Shown here: one piece after another, positions 18,312 through 27,117 of the stretch | Position numbering within the stretch: position 1 is the stretch's first letter | Layout of the letters: the number at the start of each line of letters is the position of its first letter | Assembly (NCBI GenBank): GCA_902492895.1 | Contig: CABUNG010000013.1 | Span: forward strand, 1 to 58,125 | Length of the DNA stretch: 58,125 bases | Direction of reading: 5' to 3' | Source of the DNA: an uncultured Oscillospiraceae bacterium | Lineage (GTDB): Bacteria > Bacillota > Clostridia > Oscillospirales > Acutalibacteraceae | The notes under the pieces: model-generated | Databases searched by the model: none | Seen by the model: only the letters and a program-made list of their open reading frames with translations | Told to the model about the DNA's origin: nothing | Made by a program: the position numbers and the translations under genes

Positions 18312-19772
18312 TCATTCCCCTCCATCAGACTGGCGAGTCCTGCCGTCTCCCCGTTCCGCTGTCCGGCTTTTATCGACGAAGAAAAAGCCGAATCCCAAAT
18401 ACGACCAAAAGATCGCCGCATGAAAAGATGCGCCGAATAGAATGGTGTTTTCCACCATATTTTGTACCAGAAGCAGCAGAAGAACGCACACGCACAGAAG
18501 CACGGTCCGGCTCGTTCGGGTAGATAGCCGGCTAATTTTGAAATACCCGATCAGCTGGATTAAGCAGATCACGGCATACGCGGCCAACGCGGCGAAGCCC
18601 AGTACGCCGTTGGATACGAGAAGCTGCATCACAATATTGTGCAGGCCTCCGCCGTCGATGCCGGGCAATGCGTCCGCCGGCCGATAGCGGCGGGCGACCT
18701 CCGGTATATTGCGGGACCCCACGCCGAACAACAGATGATCCCGCAGGATGTCTCCTCCGCACGCCCACAGTTCAGCACGTCCGTTCAAAAAGCCCATCGC
18801 GATGTCTTTATCCGGCGGGGTGGGTTTGACCGGTTCGCTAAGATGAGGAGGTGCGGGGGCAGCTCCTTCGGACGACCCGCCAAACCAGCGATCAAACAGG
18901 AAAACGACCTCTCCGATGAGGAAGCGCACGACAGACGAAACCCAGAGTACCCCCTTTTGCAGTCCGTGCAGCAGGGCCTTGACGGGCTCGGCCAGAAGGT
19001 AAACGGCACCTGCGGAGACAATCCCTCCCACTTTGGCACGTCGGCTTTTCAGAAAAAACAGGCTGTACAGGATCAAAAAGAAGACGAAAGCATACAGCGA
19101 CGCGCGGGAATTCGACAGGTAGAGATACAGCAGCTGGATTGCGCCGTTGACGACCATCAGCGGCGTCGGACATCGGGGTGTCAGATGGCAGGAGACCAGG
19201 GCCAGGGCCAGGGATGCACTCGCCAGCGCGGCACCCGTATTGGGTCCCGAGTAAAGTCCGTACAGCATACCTCCGCTGCTGCCAAAGGCGATGCCGCCAG
19301 CCGTTCCATTGATCCAAAACAGATACATCAAAATGGCGGCACCGGAGAAAATCAAGGAAAACCAAACGACAATCCGATTGAAACGGATCATTTGACACTC
19401 GACGCTGCTCGCGGGCAGACTCCTGTCCAACGGAAGAAGGAGAAAGAGCTCGATCCCGGTGACCAACAACACCTTTCCATTTTCAAAGGGCTGCATATGC
19501 CGGTTGATAAAAAGCGTCACCATGTATAAAAGCATGAAGACGATCAGGGGGATGCAGCGCTTTGACTGGAACGAGATTCGCTTGGTAAACAGATCCGCAA
19601 GAAACAGCACGCCGCCCCATATCAGGAGAATGGTATTGCATAGGGTGCTGACCTTGGTAAAAAAGCCGACTGAGTATCCTGTGGTTACAAATAAAAAAGC
19701 CAGCCGATACGCTTCCCTGGACAGCAGGACACCGCCGATTCCCTTGCCGCCGGGTTTATCCATGTTTTTCAC
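18312..19772 (-). CDS. O-antigen ligase/polymerase-like membrane protein
   Basis: A 486-residue multi-spanning protein with about ten membrane helices and a large external loop (about residues 290-375) that contains the R...GVGSRN segment, as in the Wzy/WaaL (PF04932-like) family. It probably polymerises or transfers oligosaccharide units outside the membrane. Start: GTG at 19772, seven bases behind GGAGG; the ATG nine bases further in has too long a spacing. First gene of the operon polymerase-glycosyltransferase-flippase; a divergent regulator gene begins at 19987. Confidence 0.85.
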   Translation of the reverse strand: MKNMDKPGGKGIGGVLLSREAYRLAFLFVTTGYSVGFFTKVSTLCNTILLIWGGVLFLADLFTKRISFQSKRCIPLIVFMLLYMVTLFINRHMQPFENGKVLLVTGIELFLLLPLDRSLPASSVECQMIRFNRIVVWFSLIFSGAAILMYLFWINGTAGGIAFGSSGGMLYGLYSGPNTGAALASASLALALVSCHLTPRCPTPLMVVNGAIQLLYLYLSNSRASLYAFVFFLILYSLFFLKSRRAKVGGIVSAGAVYLLAEPVKALLHGLQKGVLWVSSVVRFLIGEVVFLFDRWFGGSSEGAAPAPPHLSEPVKPTPPDKDIAMGFLNGRAELWACGGDILRDHLLFGVGSRNIPEVARRYRPADALPGIDGGGLHNIVMQLLVSNGVLGFAALAAYAVICLIQLIGYFKISRLSTRTSRTVLLCVCVLLLLLVQNMVENTILFGASFHAAIFWSYLGFGFFFVDKSRTAERGDGRTRQSDGGE

Positions 19773-19932
19773 CCTGTCACCTCCCATGGACATACTGGAA
19801 TCCATGCCGGACAGCGGTCCGGCGGGCTACTGCTATAGCATGTCCAGAAAAAAGCGGAAATACCAATGTGCTGTACGAGATCGAACTGCCGTGAAATCAA
19901 AGAATGGCATGTGCGCAAGTGAGAAAAACAGA

Positions 19933-19961
19933 TTGACAAAATCCGTAAACTGATATACCAT
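19933..19961 (+). promoter_or_regulatory. Probable promoter of the DUF2087 regulator
   Basis: Perfect -35 TTGACA at 19933-19938; the best -10 at 17-bp spacing is TACCAT (19956-19961). The same TTGACA...TACCAT pair occurs before the RNA at 2260. Start site near 19968, shortly before the ribosome binding site. Confidence 0.55.
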
Positions 19962-19986
19962 TATGTTTATAGAATAAGGAAACGAG

Positions 19987-20757
19987 ATGGGCGTTATGTC
20001 CGAGGCTTCCCGACCGTATGAAAATTTGACATATGAAGAACTCCGCCAGGGATACCGTGTGGACCCGGCGACGGGAACCATGATCTGCGTCTGCTGCGGC
20101 AAGGCCTTTGAGCCTGGAGAGGTCTTCGAGTTCGAGGGCCGTTTTTTCGAAGCGGCCCGCGCCGTCCGGATGCATTTGGAACGGGCGCATCCCGACCGGT
20201 TTGATGAGCTTTTGCGGCAGGACAGCAAATACAACACCCTCACCGCCAATCAAAAAGACCTGTTTACACTGTTCCGTCAAGGCTTGTCCGACTCGGAGAT
20301 AGCGGAAAAATTGGGGGTCTCCCCTTCGACCATCCGCCATCAGAAGTTTGTCTTTCGAGAACGGGCCAAGCAGGCGCGGCTCTATCTGGTCCTGTACGAA
20401 CAGGCCATCGGCTGGAGATCGCCGCAGGAAGATGCCGCGCTGATTTCGCCTCCTCCCGTGCGGATTCTCGACGAACGATTTGACGTCACAGACAAGGAAC
20501 GGGACAAAATTTTGTCCGCCGTATTTGAAAGTCTGGATCCGCTGAAGCTCCGGGTCTTTTCCGCCAAGGAAAAACGAAAGGTCGTCGCCCTGACCAGGAT
20601 CGTGGAGGAATTTGAGCGGGAGCGGTCGTATACAGAAAAGGAAGTCAATCAGATTTTGAAGGCCATTTTTGACGATTATGTCACGCTGCGCCGCTACCTG
20701 ATCGAATATGGGTTTTTGGAGCGGACGCGGGACTGCCGGACGTATTGGAGAAAGTAA
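19987..20757 (+). CDS. HTH transcriptional regulator with DUF2087 domain
   Basis: A 256-residue protein in three parts. Residues about 30-70 carry C34, C37 and then two His in MHLERAH, a zinc-finger-like pattern. Residues about 85-130 are a LuxR/sigma-type helix-turn-helix (LFRQGLSDSEIAEKLGVSPSTIRHQ). The end (about 180-255) matches DUF2087, with YTEKEVNQILK and the YLIEYGFLERTRDCRTYWR signature. Ribosome binding site AAGGA six bases before the ATG. It is divergent from the polysaccharide operon and is a natural candidate for its regulator, but that is inference from position only. Confidence 0.85.
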   Translation: MGVMSEASRPYENLTYEELRQGYRVDPATGTMICVCCGKAFEPGEVFEFEGRFFEAARAVRMHLERAHPDRFDELLRQDSKYNTLTANQKDLFTLFRQGLSDSEIAEKLGVSPSTIRHQKFVFRERAKQARLYLVLYEQAIGWRSPQEDAALISPPPVRILDERFDVTDKERDKILSAVFESLDPLKLRVFSAKEKRKVVALTRIVEEFERERSYTEKEVNQILKAIFDDYVTLRRYLIEYGFLERTRDCRTYWRK

Positions 20758-20845
20758 GGAACGGGAGCTCCTGCATATTTTATGGCCTGTCCCTGCGGCT
20801 GGAGGATTCCCTAAGAGGGACGGCCATCCCGTAAACGCCGGCAGG

Positions 20846-20879
20846 CGGAGCGGGAAGAATCCCGTCCGCCTGTCCTTGT
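20846..20879. terminator. Inverted repeat between convergent genes
   Basis: GGCGGAGCGGGA and TCCCGTCCGCC form a nearly perfect hairpin between the convergent regulator and sodC genes. Neither side has a clear T-run, so terminator function is uncertain. Confidence 0.4.
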
Positions 20880-20896
20880 GGCCGATTCGGTTTGTG

Positions 20897-21397
20897 TTAA
20901 ACTTTGCGAATGACCCCGCAGGCGATCCGGCTGCCGGAATTGCCCGCAGGCTGGGATGTAAAATCGTCCGGATCGCTGTGGATTACGACGGTGCGGCCGA
21001 TGATGTCGTCCACGGTGAAACGGTCGGCGAGGAATGCGCTCCACGCATAGCCCCGGCCCGCATAAAGGGGCGGCAGATCGCCTGCGTGCTGCGGATGGGG
21101 GGCATTCTGGGGATTGAAATGCCCTTTCGCATCGGCGAAAGGATCCTGATCCGTTCCGGTACAGGCGCCGCCTTCATGAATATGAAAACCGAAAAACCGC
21201 CCCGGGCCGTTGGCGCCGGTCGTTGGCAGGCCGTGTACATCCGCCAGAACCAGCACCCCGCCGTTGACAGGGTAGAAGGATACATCCCCGGAAAGAGAAG
21301 GGTGGTTGGCGTCTCCGCGGATTTGAGCCCGTGCCGCCGGACGGCGGCCCAGCAGTTCATTCAGATAAGCGCGGCTTTTGGAACCAAAGGAAAACAT
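20897..21397 (-). CDS. sodC: Cu/Zn superoxide dismutase
   Basis: Dismutates superoxide to oxygen and peroxide. All ligand positions are visible in the 166-residue product: copper/zinc histidines in GFHIHEGG, GHFNP, HPQHAGDL (with the zinc Asp) and VIHSDPDD; the disulfide cysteines in GGACTG and RIACGVI; and the active-site Arg in GNSGSR. There is no signal peptide, so unlike most bacterial SodC it appears cytosolic. The ATG at 21397 is eight bases behind GGAGG; an upstream GTG overlaps that site. Divergent from the antiporter gene. Confidence 0.95.
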   Translation of the reverse strand: MFSFGSKSRAYLNELLGRRPAARAQIRGDANHPSLSGDVSFYPVNGGVLVLADVHGLPTTGANGPGRFFGFHIHEGGACTGTDQDPFADAKGHFNPQNAPHPQHAGDLPPLYAGRGYAWSAFLADRFTVDDIIGRTVVIHSDPDDFTSQPAGNSGSRIACGVIRKV

Positions 21398-21540
21398 GCT
21401 TGTCACCTCCTTTGTTCCAGTGTATGTGGAGGGGGATCGGGCGGTTCGCGTCTCTTTTCGCCGCCGGCGGATCTTGTATATCGTTTTCGGAACGCCACCC
21501 GTGCCGTCCCTCGGCGGCTGCGAACAGAAAGGAGAATGTT

Positions 21541-23163
21541 TTGACTTTATTTCTGCTTATCGGCGCGGCAATTCTGCTTGTCTGCATCGCCGCCAGCCGG
21601 TTTTCCGGCCGGTTTGGCGTCCCCATGCTGTTGGTGTTTATTGCTCTCGGCATGCTGTTCGGGTCGGACGGCCTGTTCAAAATTGCCTTCGACGATTTTC
21701 ATTTCGCCGAGCAGATTTGTTCCTTTGCGCTCATTTTCATTCTGTTTTACGGCGGCTTTGGCACAAATTGGAAAGCGGCCCGGCCCGTTGCGGCCAAGGC
21801 GATCTGTCTTTCGACGCTCGGCGTCATTTTCACGGCGGCGCTGACCGGCGTGTTCTGTTATTTTGTGCTCCGGTTCGGACCTCTGGAGAGCTTTTTGATC
21901 GGCTCGGTCATCAGCTCCACCGACGCCGCTTCGGTGTTCTCCATTCTCCGGTCGAAAAAACTCAGCTTAAAAGGCGGGACCGACTCCCTGCTGGAAGTGG
22001 AAAGCGGCAGCAACGATCCCATTTCGTATATGCTCACCGTAACGGCGCTCGGCCTGATGCAAGGGAATGGGCTGGGGTCGGTTGCCTGGCTGCTGTTTGC
22101 GCAGATTGTTTTCGGTTTGCTGGCGGGGGGGCTGGTTGCCCTGCTGGCGTCTTTCGTCCTGAAGAATGTGCGGTTCAGCGCGGACGGATTCGATGCCCTG
22201 TTCGTCGTTGCGGCGGCGGTGCTGTCCTACGCTCTCGCTTCGGTGGTCGGCGGAAATGGCTATCTCGCCGCCTATCTGGCGGGGATCCTCCTCGGCAACA
22301 GCCGCATTCCGAATAAAAGCTCGCTGGTGCATTTCTTCGACGGGATCACCGGCCTGTCACAGATCGTGATCTTCTTTCTGCTCGGCTTGCTGGCGTTTCC
22401 GTCCCAGATGCCTTCGATTCTGCTGCCGTCGATCGCCATTGCCCTCTTCCTTACCTTTGTTTCCCGCCCGGTTGTGGTGTTCGCGCTCCTTTCGCCCACG
22501 CGCGCGCCTCTGCGTCAGCAGCTGCTCGTTTCCTGGGCAGGGCTCCGTGGGGCTTCTTCCATCGTGTTTGCCATTCTCGCAACGGTCAGCAATGCCGCAC
22601 TGAAAAACGATGTGTTCCACATCGTGTTTTGTGTCTGCCTGCTGTCGGTCGCCTTTCAGGGCACCCTCCTTCCCTTCTTCGCCCGCCGTCTGCATATGGT
22701 GGAGGCCGACGGCAATCAGGTGCTCAAAACCTTCAACGACTATCAGGATGAGGCCGAAATGCGTCTGATCCAGACCCGGATTCCGGAGGATCATCCCTGG
22801 GCGGGCAAGACGATCGGGGAATTGAACCTCGTGGCCGATACCCTGATCGTTCTCGTCCGGCGGGACGGAGCCGCTCTGATCCCGAAGGGGGACACCACGA
22901 TCCTGGCCGGGGATACGCTGGTGCTCAGCGGACAGGTATATCGCGGCGGGGACGATGTGGCGCTGGAAGAACTGTCCATTGAAAAAGGCCACCGATACGT
23001 GGGAAAGACGCTGCGGGAGATCGTCTTTCCCCGCCGCTCCCTGGTCATCCTGATCCGAAAAGCGGACGGAAACGTGGAGATCCCCCGCGGGGACAGTTTG
23101 GTGAGCGAAGGCGATATTTTGGTGCTCAGCACCTATCAGGAGGCGCTGGAAGAGCATGTATAG
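21541..23163 (+). CDS. CPA1-type potassium or sodium/proton antiporter with RCK_C domains
   Basis: A 540-residue cation/proton antiporter. The membrane part (about 1-385, 12 helices or more) has STDAASVFS and the acidic GSNDP motif of CPA exchangers; the cytosolic part has two TrkA-C/RCK_C-like domains (about 405-470 and 475-540, each ending GDTLVLSG or GDILVLST). This architecture is that of NhaP2/CvrA-like potassium/proton antiporters. Start: TTG at 21541 six bases behind AAAGGAG; no ATG in frame lies near and the open frame upstream crosses the sodC promoter region. Confidence 0.88.
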   Translation: MTLFLLIGAAILLVCIAASRFSGRFGVPMLLVFIALGMLFGSDGLFKIAFDDFHFAEQICSFALIFILFYGGFGTNWKAARPVAAKAICLSTLGVIFTAALTGVFCYFVLRFGPLESFLIGSVISSTDAASVFSILRSKKLSLKGGTDSLLEVESGSNDPISYMLTVTALGLMQGNGLGSVAWLLFAQIVFGLLAGGLVALLASFVLKNVRFSADGFDALFVVAAAVLSYALASVVGGNGYLAAYLAGILLGNSRIPNKSSLVHFFDGITGLSQIVIFFLLGLLAFPSQMPSILLPSIAIALFLTFVSRPVVVFALLSPTRAPLRQQLLVSWAGLRGASSIVFAILATVSNAALKNDVFHIVFCVCLLSVAFQGTLLPFFARRLHMVEADGNQVLKTFNDYQDEAEMRLIQTRIPEDHPWAGKTIGELNLVADTLIVLVRRDGAALIPKGDTTILAGDTLVLSGQVYRGGDDVALEELSIEKGHRYVGKTLREIVFPRRSLVILIRKADGNVEIPRGDSLVSEGDILVLSTYQEALEEHV

Positions 23164-23214
23164 GGTTGCCGTATAACAAGCGCAGAACTGCCTACAATCA
23201 GCTCGGGAATTGAG

Positions 23215-23450
23215 ACGGCGGCGATAAGCAAAGGCGGGGCACTCATTCGAGTGACCCGCCTCTTCGTCTTCCGGTATATATTCCATGATGCCGCCCGGCT
23301 GGCAGTGGAACGCAGCGCAGATGCGCTCGATCGGCCTTATGTCTATGTGCCCTTCGGATTTTCTCATTTTTTTCACGTGCGGCTACGCCGATGATGTGAC
23401 CCCTGCGAGTGCTCATTTCCTTGGCTATTAATAATTCAAAAAATCTATAT
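23215..23450 (-). pseudogene. Remnant of an XRE-type helix-turn-helix gene
   Basis: On the minus strand a readable end (RPIERICAAFHCQPGGIMEYIPEDEE) matches the C-terminal half of small XRE regulators and is clearly similar to the intact protein at 56941-57156 (TLDAICKVLDCQPGDILEF). The N-terminal half is found only as fragments in shifted frames near 23380-23440 (a start-like MSTRRGH, then a frame change). A hairpin GGCGGG...CCCGCC (23233-23260) sits at its 3' end. It has no intact reading frame, so it is called a decayed gene. Confidence 0.55.
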
Positions 23451-23735
23451 CGCGCGGATCTTCACCCGCAGGACAGAGATGTCCATCCCCGGTTGGAATA
23501 CGCGGCCTTCCAGTGCATACTCGTGGACAACGGAAGCTGACGGCTTTTTTGGAGACGATAACCGGAGCCGATGAGGAGCGGCGGCTCTTTACCCAGCTTT
23601 TGAGGCGCGCCAGGAGATTGCCGCGTGCGATGAGCTCGACCGTTTTATCGAAAGCTTCCTGGCTCGGCGCCCGGAGGATGGCGGACACGTTCCTGCTGTC
23701 TCAGGGACGCAGGTCCCGGGATATCCTTTGACGGA
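23437..23735 (+). pseudogene. Frameshifted remnant of a small clostridial protein (DUF6809-like)
   Basis: Three plus-strand frames each hold a piece of one protein in the right order: LYRADLHPQDRDVHPRLEY (from about 23444), then KLTAFLETITGADEERRLF, then ARQEIAACDELDRFIESF (from about 23600), then LGARRMADTFLL back in the second frame. Joined, this gives a protein of about 90 residues resembling the small DUF6809-type family of Clostridia. At least three frameshifts are needed, so it is not translatable as one product. The family name is from memory and should be confirmed. Confidence 0.5.
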
Positions 23736-23775
23736 TGTTTATTGGAGTATGGACGGCTAAACCGGCTGATACAAA

Positions 23776-23810
23776 AAAGGGAGGGCGTATCCGCGATACG
23801 CCCTCCCTTT
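23776..23810 (-). terminator. Terminator after aspS
   Basis: A 16-bp perfect stem AAAGGGAGGGCGTATC / GATACGCCCTCCCTTT with a three-base loop, followed on the minus strand by TTTT. Confidence 0.9.
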
Positions 23811-23825
23811 CCATAGCGGGAACGT

Positions 23826-25613
23826 TTAGTCTTTCGCCTCGTCCAGAACCTGCAGCCCTAGCTCGGCGAGCTGGGCCGGGTCGGCCGGAGACGGACAGGA
23901 GGTCATCAGCTCGGTCATGTTCTGCACTTTCGGGAATGCGAGCACATCCCGCAGGCTTGCGGCGCCGATCAGCTGCATGGCGAGCCGGTCTAGACCGATG
24001 CCCATGCCGCCGTGGGGCGGTGCGCCGTAACGGAACGCCTCCAGCAGATGGCCGAATTTCATCTTGGCCTCGTCCTCCGTCAGATGCAAAGCCCGGAAGA
24101 TGTGCTGCTGCAGCTCTGGGTTGGTGATCCGGATGGATCCGCTCGAAAGCTCGATGCCGTTGAGCACGAGGTCGTACGCTTTTGCGTATACCCGGCCCGG
24201 ATCGCTGTCGAGATAGGGGACGCATTCGTCGAGAGGTGCGGTGAAGGGATGGTGCATGGCCACCCACTCGTCCAGCTCCTCGTCCCATTCGAAGAAAGGC
24301 ATTTCGGTAATCCAAAGCAGATTGAACCCTTCCCGGGGAATCTGCAGGCGATCGGCCACCTCCAGGCGAAGGGAGCCGAGCGTGGTCAGCACGCCCTTTT
24401 TAACCGGGCCTGCCACGATCAGGACCACGTCGCCCTGCGCGGCTCCGGCCTTTTGCAGCAGGGAGGACATCTCCTCTTCGGAAAAGAATTTGCCGAAGGA
24501 GGAGGAAAGCCCCTCCGCCGTCCAGCGGACCCAGGCGAGCCCCTTGGCGCCGATGCCCTTGACATATTCGGTCAGTTTGTCCACTTCCTTGCGGGTCAGC
24601 ACAGACACCGCATCCTTGGCAGTGATGCAGCCGACCGCGCCGCCGCCCTGGACCGCGGCGGAGAAAACACCGAAACCGCAGTCCCGCACGGTGTCGGTCA
24701 AGTCGATCAGTTCCATGCCGAAGCGGGTGTCGGGTTTATCCGAGCCGTAGCGCCGCATGGACTCGTTGTAGGTCAGGCGGGGCAGCGGGAGGGACAGCTC
24801 CCGTCCGAGCACCCGGCGGAAGACCTCGGCCATGAAGCCCTCTCCGATCTCCAGCACGTCCTCCACGTCCACAAAGGACATTTCGAGGTCAATTTGGGTG
24901 AATTCGGGCTGGCGGTCGGCCCGCAAATCCTCGTCCCGGAAGCAGCGGGCGAGCTGCATGGTGCGGTCGAAGCCTGCCACCATGGTCAGCTGCTTATAGA
25001 TCTGGGGGGATTGAGGAAGGGCATAGAATTCGCCCTTATGCAGGCGGGAAGGCACCAGAAAGTCCCGGGCCCCCTCGGGGGTGGATTTGATCAGCATGGG
25101 GGTTTCGATTTCGAGGAAGCCCTGGCTGTCGAAGTAATCCCGTGCGGTTTTGGCGATCTCGTGCCGCATCCGCAGATTCCGCTGCAGCTCGGGACGCCTC
25201 AGGTCGAGATAGCGGTATTTCAGGCGTGTCGCCTCGGCCGTGTTGGAGTTCTCCACGATTTCAAACGGCGGGGTCTCCGACCGGCCAAGGATCCGAAGTT
25301 CCTCCACGGCGATTTCCACGTCGCCGGTGGGCAGCTCGGAATTGATGGAGGAGCGCACCCGCACCCGGCCTCTGGCGGCGAGGACGTATTCCCCCCGCAC
25401 GCTTCCGGCTTTTTCAAAGACGTCGGACGGCGTGGCCGCATCAAAGGCGAGCTGAACGATGCCGGTCCGGTCCCGGAGATCCACAAAAATCAGCTGCCCG
25501 AGGTCCCTTTGCCGCTGGACCCAGCCGAATACCGTCGCTTCCTCTCCCGCGTGTTCCTGCCGGAATTCTCCGCAGTAGCGTGTGCGTCTGAGGCCCTTGA
25601 TGCTCTCTGCCAT
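23826..25613 (-). CDS. aspS: Aspartyl-tRNA synthetase
   Basis: Class II synthetase charging tRNA-Asp (or also tRNA-Asn if non-discriminating). The 595-residue bacterial type has the OB-fold anticodon domain (VFGWVQRQRDLGQLIFVDLRD), class II motif 2 FRDEDLRADRQPEFTQID, the GAD insertion domain (about 290-410) and motif 3 GIGLDRLAMQLIG. Start ATG 25613 follows GGAAGGG. It lies 25 bases behind hisS in the same direction, the usual hisS-aspS pair, and ends at a strong terminator. Confidence 0.97.
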   Translation of the reverse strand: MAESIKGLRRTRYCGEFRQEHAGEEATVFGWVQRQRDLGQLIFVDLRDRTGIVQLAFDAATPSDVFEKAGSVRGEYVLAARGRVRVRSSINSELPTGDVEIAVEELRILGRSETPPFEIVENSNTAEATRLKYRYLDLRRPELQRNLRMRHEIAKTARDYFDSQGFLEIETPMLIKSTPEGARDFLVPSRLHKGEFYALPQSPQIYKQLTMVAGFDRTMQLARCFRDEDLRADRQPEFTQIDLEMSFVDVEDVLEIGEGFMAEVFRRVLGRELSLPLPRLTYNESMRRYGSDKPDTRFGMELIDLTDTVRDCGFGVFSAAVQGGGAVGCITAKDAVSVLTRKEVDKLTEYVKGIGAKGLAWVRWTAEGLSSSFGKFFSEEEMSSLLQKAGAAQGDVVLIVAGPVKKGVLTTLGSLRLEVADRLQIPREGFNLLWITEMPFFEWDEELDEWVAMHHPFTAPLDECVPYLDSDPGRVYAKAYDLVLNGIELSSGSIRITNPELQQHIFRALHLTEDEAKMKFGHLLEAFRYGAPPHGGMGIGLDRLAMQLIGAASLRDVLAFPKVQNMTELMTSCPSPADPAQLAELGLQVLDEAKD

Positions 25614-25638
25614 GAGTATTCGTCCCTTCCGTTGTCCT

Positions 25639-26973
25639 TTATTTCTCGATGCCTTCCGCCAGCTCCTCACCGAAGAGGTCGGCCATACCGGCCAGCTGGC
25701 GATCGAGCGATTTTTGATACAGGGTGGTGTAGAGGCTGTCGTCCAGGGCGATGGGTTCCTCGGTTCCGGATTCCATGTCCTTGAGTTTGCCCTGCTTTTC
25801 GGCCAATTCGTTGTCTCCCACGACGATGACGTAGCGGGCGCCGAGCTTATCGGCGTATTTCATCTGGGCCTTGAGTCCCCGGCCGGCCACATCGAATTCC
25901 ACCGATACGCCGCCTTCCCGGAGACGGGAAGCGATGGCGAAGCATTCCCGCACCGCGGCCGCCCCCATGGGAGCGAGATAGAGCTCCGGACGGGGCGGAG
26001 CCGGCATGGAGGCACCCTTAGCCTCCAGGATCATCAGCAGGCGCTCGAGGCCCATGCCAAAGCCCAGGGACGGCAGTGCGGGGCCGCCGAGTTCTTGGGT
26101 CAGGCCGTCATACCGCCCGCCGCCGCAGACAGTGGACTGGGATCCCAGCGCATCCGAAATGAACTCGAACACGGTCCGGGTATAATAATCCAGGCCCCGC
26201 ACGATCCGGGTATCGATGGAAAAGGGGATTTCCGCCGCATTCAGGCAGGCTTTGACCTCTTCGAAATGGGCGGCACAGTCCTCACACAGATAGTCGAGCA
26301 TCACCGGCGCCTCCTGGGCGATCCGGGAACAGACCGGGGATTTGCAGTCGAGAATCCGCATGGGGTTGCGCTCCAGACGTTCCTGACAGGTGCCGCAGAG
26401 GTCGGCTTTGTACCCCTCAAAATACGTTTTCAGGGCCTCGTGATAACGAGCGCGACAGGAAGGACAGCCGATGGAGTTGATGTGCAGAGACACGCCCGTA
26501 ACCCCGAGAGTCTCCAGAATCGTGTGGGCAAGAGAGATGATCTCGGCATCCGCCTGCGGCGCGCCCGCGCCGAAACACTCCACGCCGAACTGATGAAATT
26601 CACGCAGCCGGCCTGCCTGCGGTTTTTCATACCGGTAGCAGGAGGTGACATAGGCCACCTTGGCCGGCAGGGTTTCGTTGTTGAGGCCGTGCTCGAGCAT
26701 GGCGCGGGCCATTCCCGCCGTACCTTCCGGACGCAGGGTGACGGACCGGTCTTTCTTGTCCGTGAAGGTGTACATTTCCTTCTGGACCACGTCGGTGGTC
26801 TCCCCGACCGACCGCTGGAAGAGCTCGGTGTGTTCAAAAACCGGGGTGCGCATTTCCCGGAAACCGAAATCCCGCGCGATCGACAGGGCAGTCTGTTCCA
26901 TGTGCTGCCATTTATAACTGTCCGCCGGAAGCACATCCATGGTGCCCCGGGGAGCCTTGGTAATCAAAGCCAT
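25639..26973 (-). CDS. hisS: Histidyl-tRNA synthetase
   Basis: Class II synthetase for tRNA-His. The 444-residue protein shows APRGTMDVLP at the N-terminus, motif 2 CYRYEKPQAGRLREFHQFGVE, the histidine-specific RGLDYYTRTVFE, and GFGMGLERL as motif 3; the C-terminal anticodon-binding domain starts near residue 335. It precedes aspS by 25 bases. The region before the gene (26974-27117) has an inverted repeat but no T-box core. Confidence 0.97.
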   Translation of the reverse strand: MALITKAPRGTMDVLPADSYKWQHMEQTALSIARDFGFREMRTPVFEHTELFQRSVGETTDVVQKEMYTFTDKKDRSVTLRPEGTAGMARAMLEHGLNNETLPAKVAYVTSCYRYEKPQAGRLREFHQFGVECFGAGAPQADAEIISLAHTILETLGVTGVSLHINSIGCPSCRARYHEALKTYFEGYKADLCGTCQERLERNPMRILDCKSPVCSRIAQEAPVMLDYLCEDCAAHFEEVKACLNAAEIPFSIDTRIVRGLDYYTRTVFEFISDALGSQSTVCGGGRYDGLTQELGGPALPSLGFGMGLERLLMILEAKGASMPAPPRPELYLAPMGAAAVRECFAIASRLREGGVSVEFDVAGRGLKAQMKYADKLGARYVIVVGDNELAEKQGKLKDMESGTEEPIALDDSLYTTLYQKSLDRQLAGMADLFGEELAEGIEK

Positions 26974-27023
26974 ATTTTTCCTTCCTTTCGCCGACGATAC
27001 GGATTTTCACCCGGACATAACAC

Positions 27024-27090
27024 AGGGAACCGCCCCTGCCGGTCCCGTCAGAAGCGCATCCGCCTCTTGGCCGTGCAGCTGCCGTTCCCT
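27024..27090 (-). repeat. Inverted repeat in the hisS leader
   Basis: AGGGAAC (27024-27030) and GTTCCCT (27084-27090) can pair over 53 bases that contain further GC-rich complementarity. I looked for the T-box antiterminator core (GGTGGNACCGCG) and did not find it. Confidence 0.3.
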
Positions 27091-27117
27091 GAACCATTCT
27101 CCCGTTGCAGGCGCTCT

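Noticed and set aside
21378..22316. A 312-codon plus-strand frame inside the antiporter gene
   Set aside because: It is out of frame with the clearly recognisable antiporter and rich in Arg/Ala/Gly; the antiporter frame has all expected motifs.
24012..25784. Long plus-strand frames opposite aspS and hisS (590 and 584 codons)
   Set aside because: Shadows of two unmistakable tRNA synthetase genes.
26974..27117. T-box leader before hisS
   Set aside because: The conserved antiterminator core and a terminator hairpin with T-run are missing; only an inverted repeat remains.
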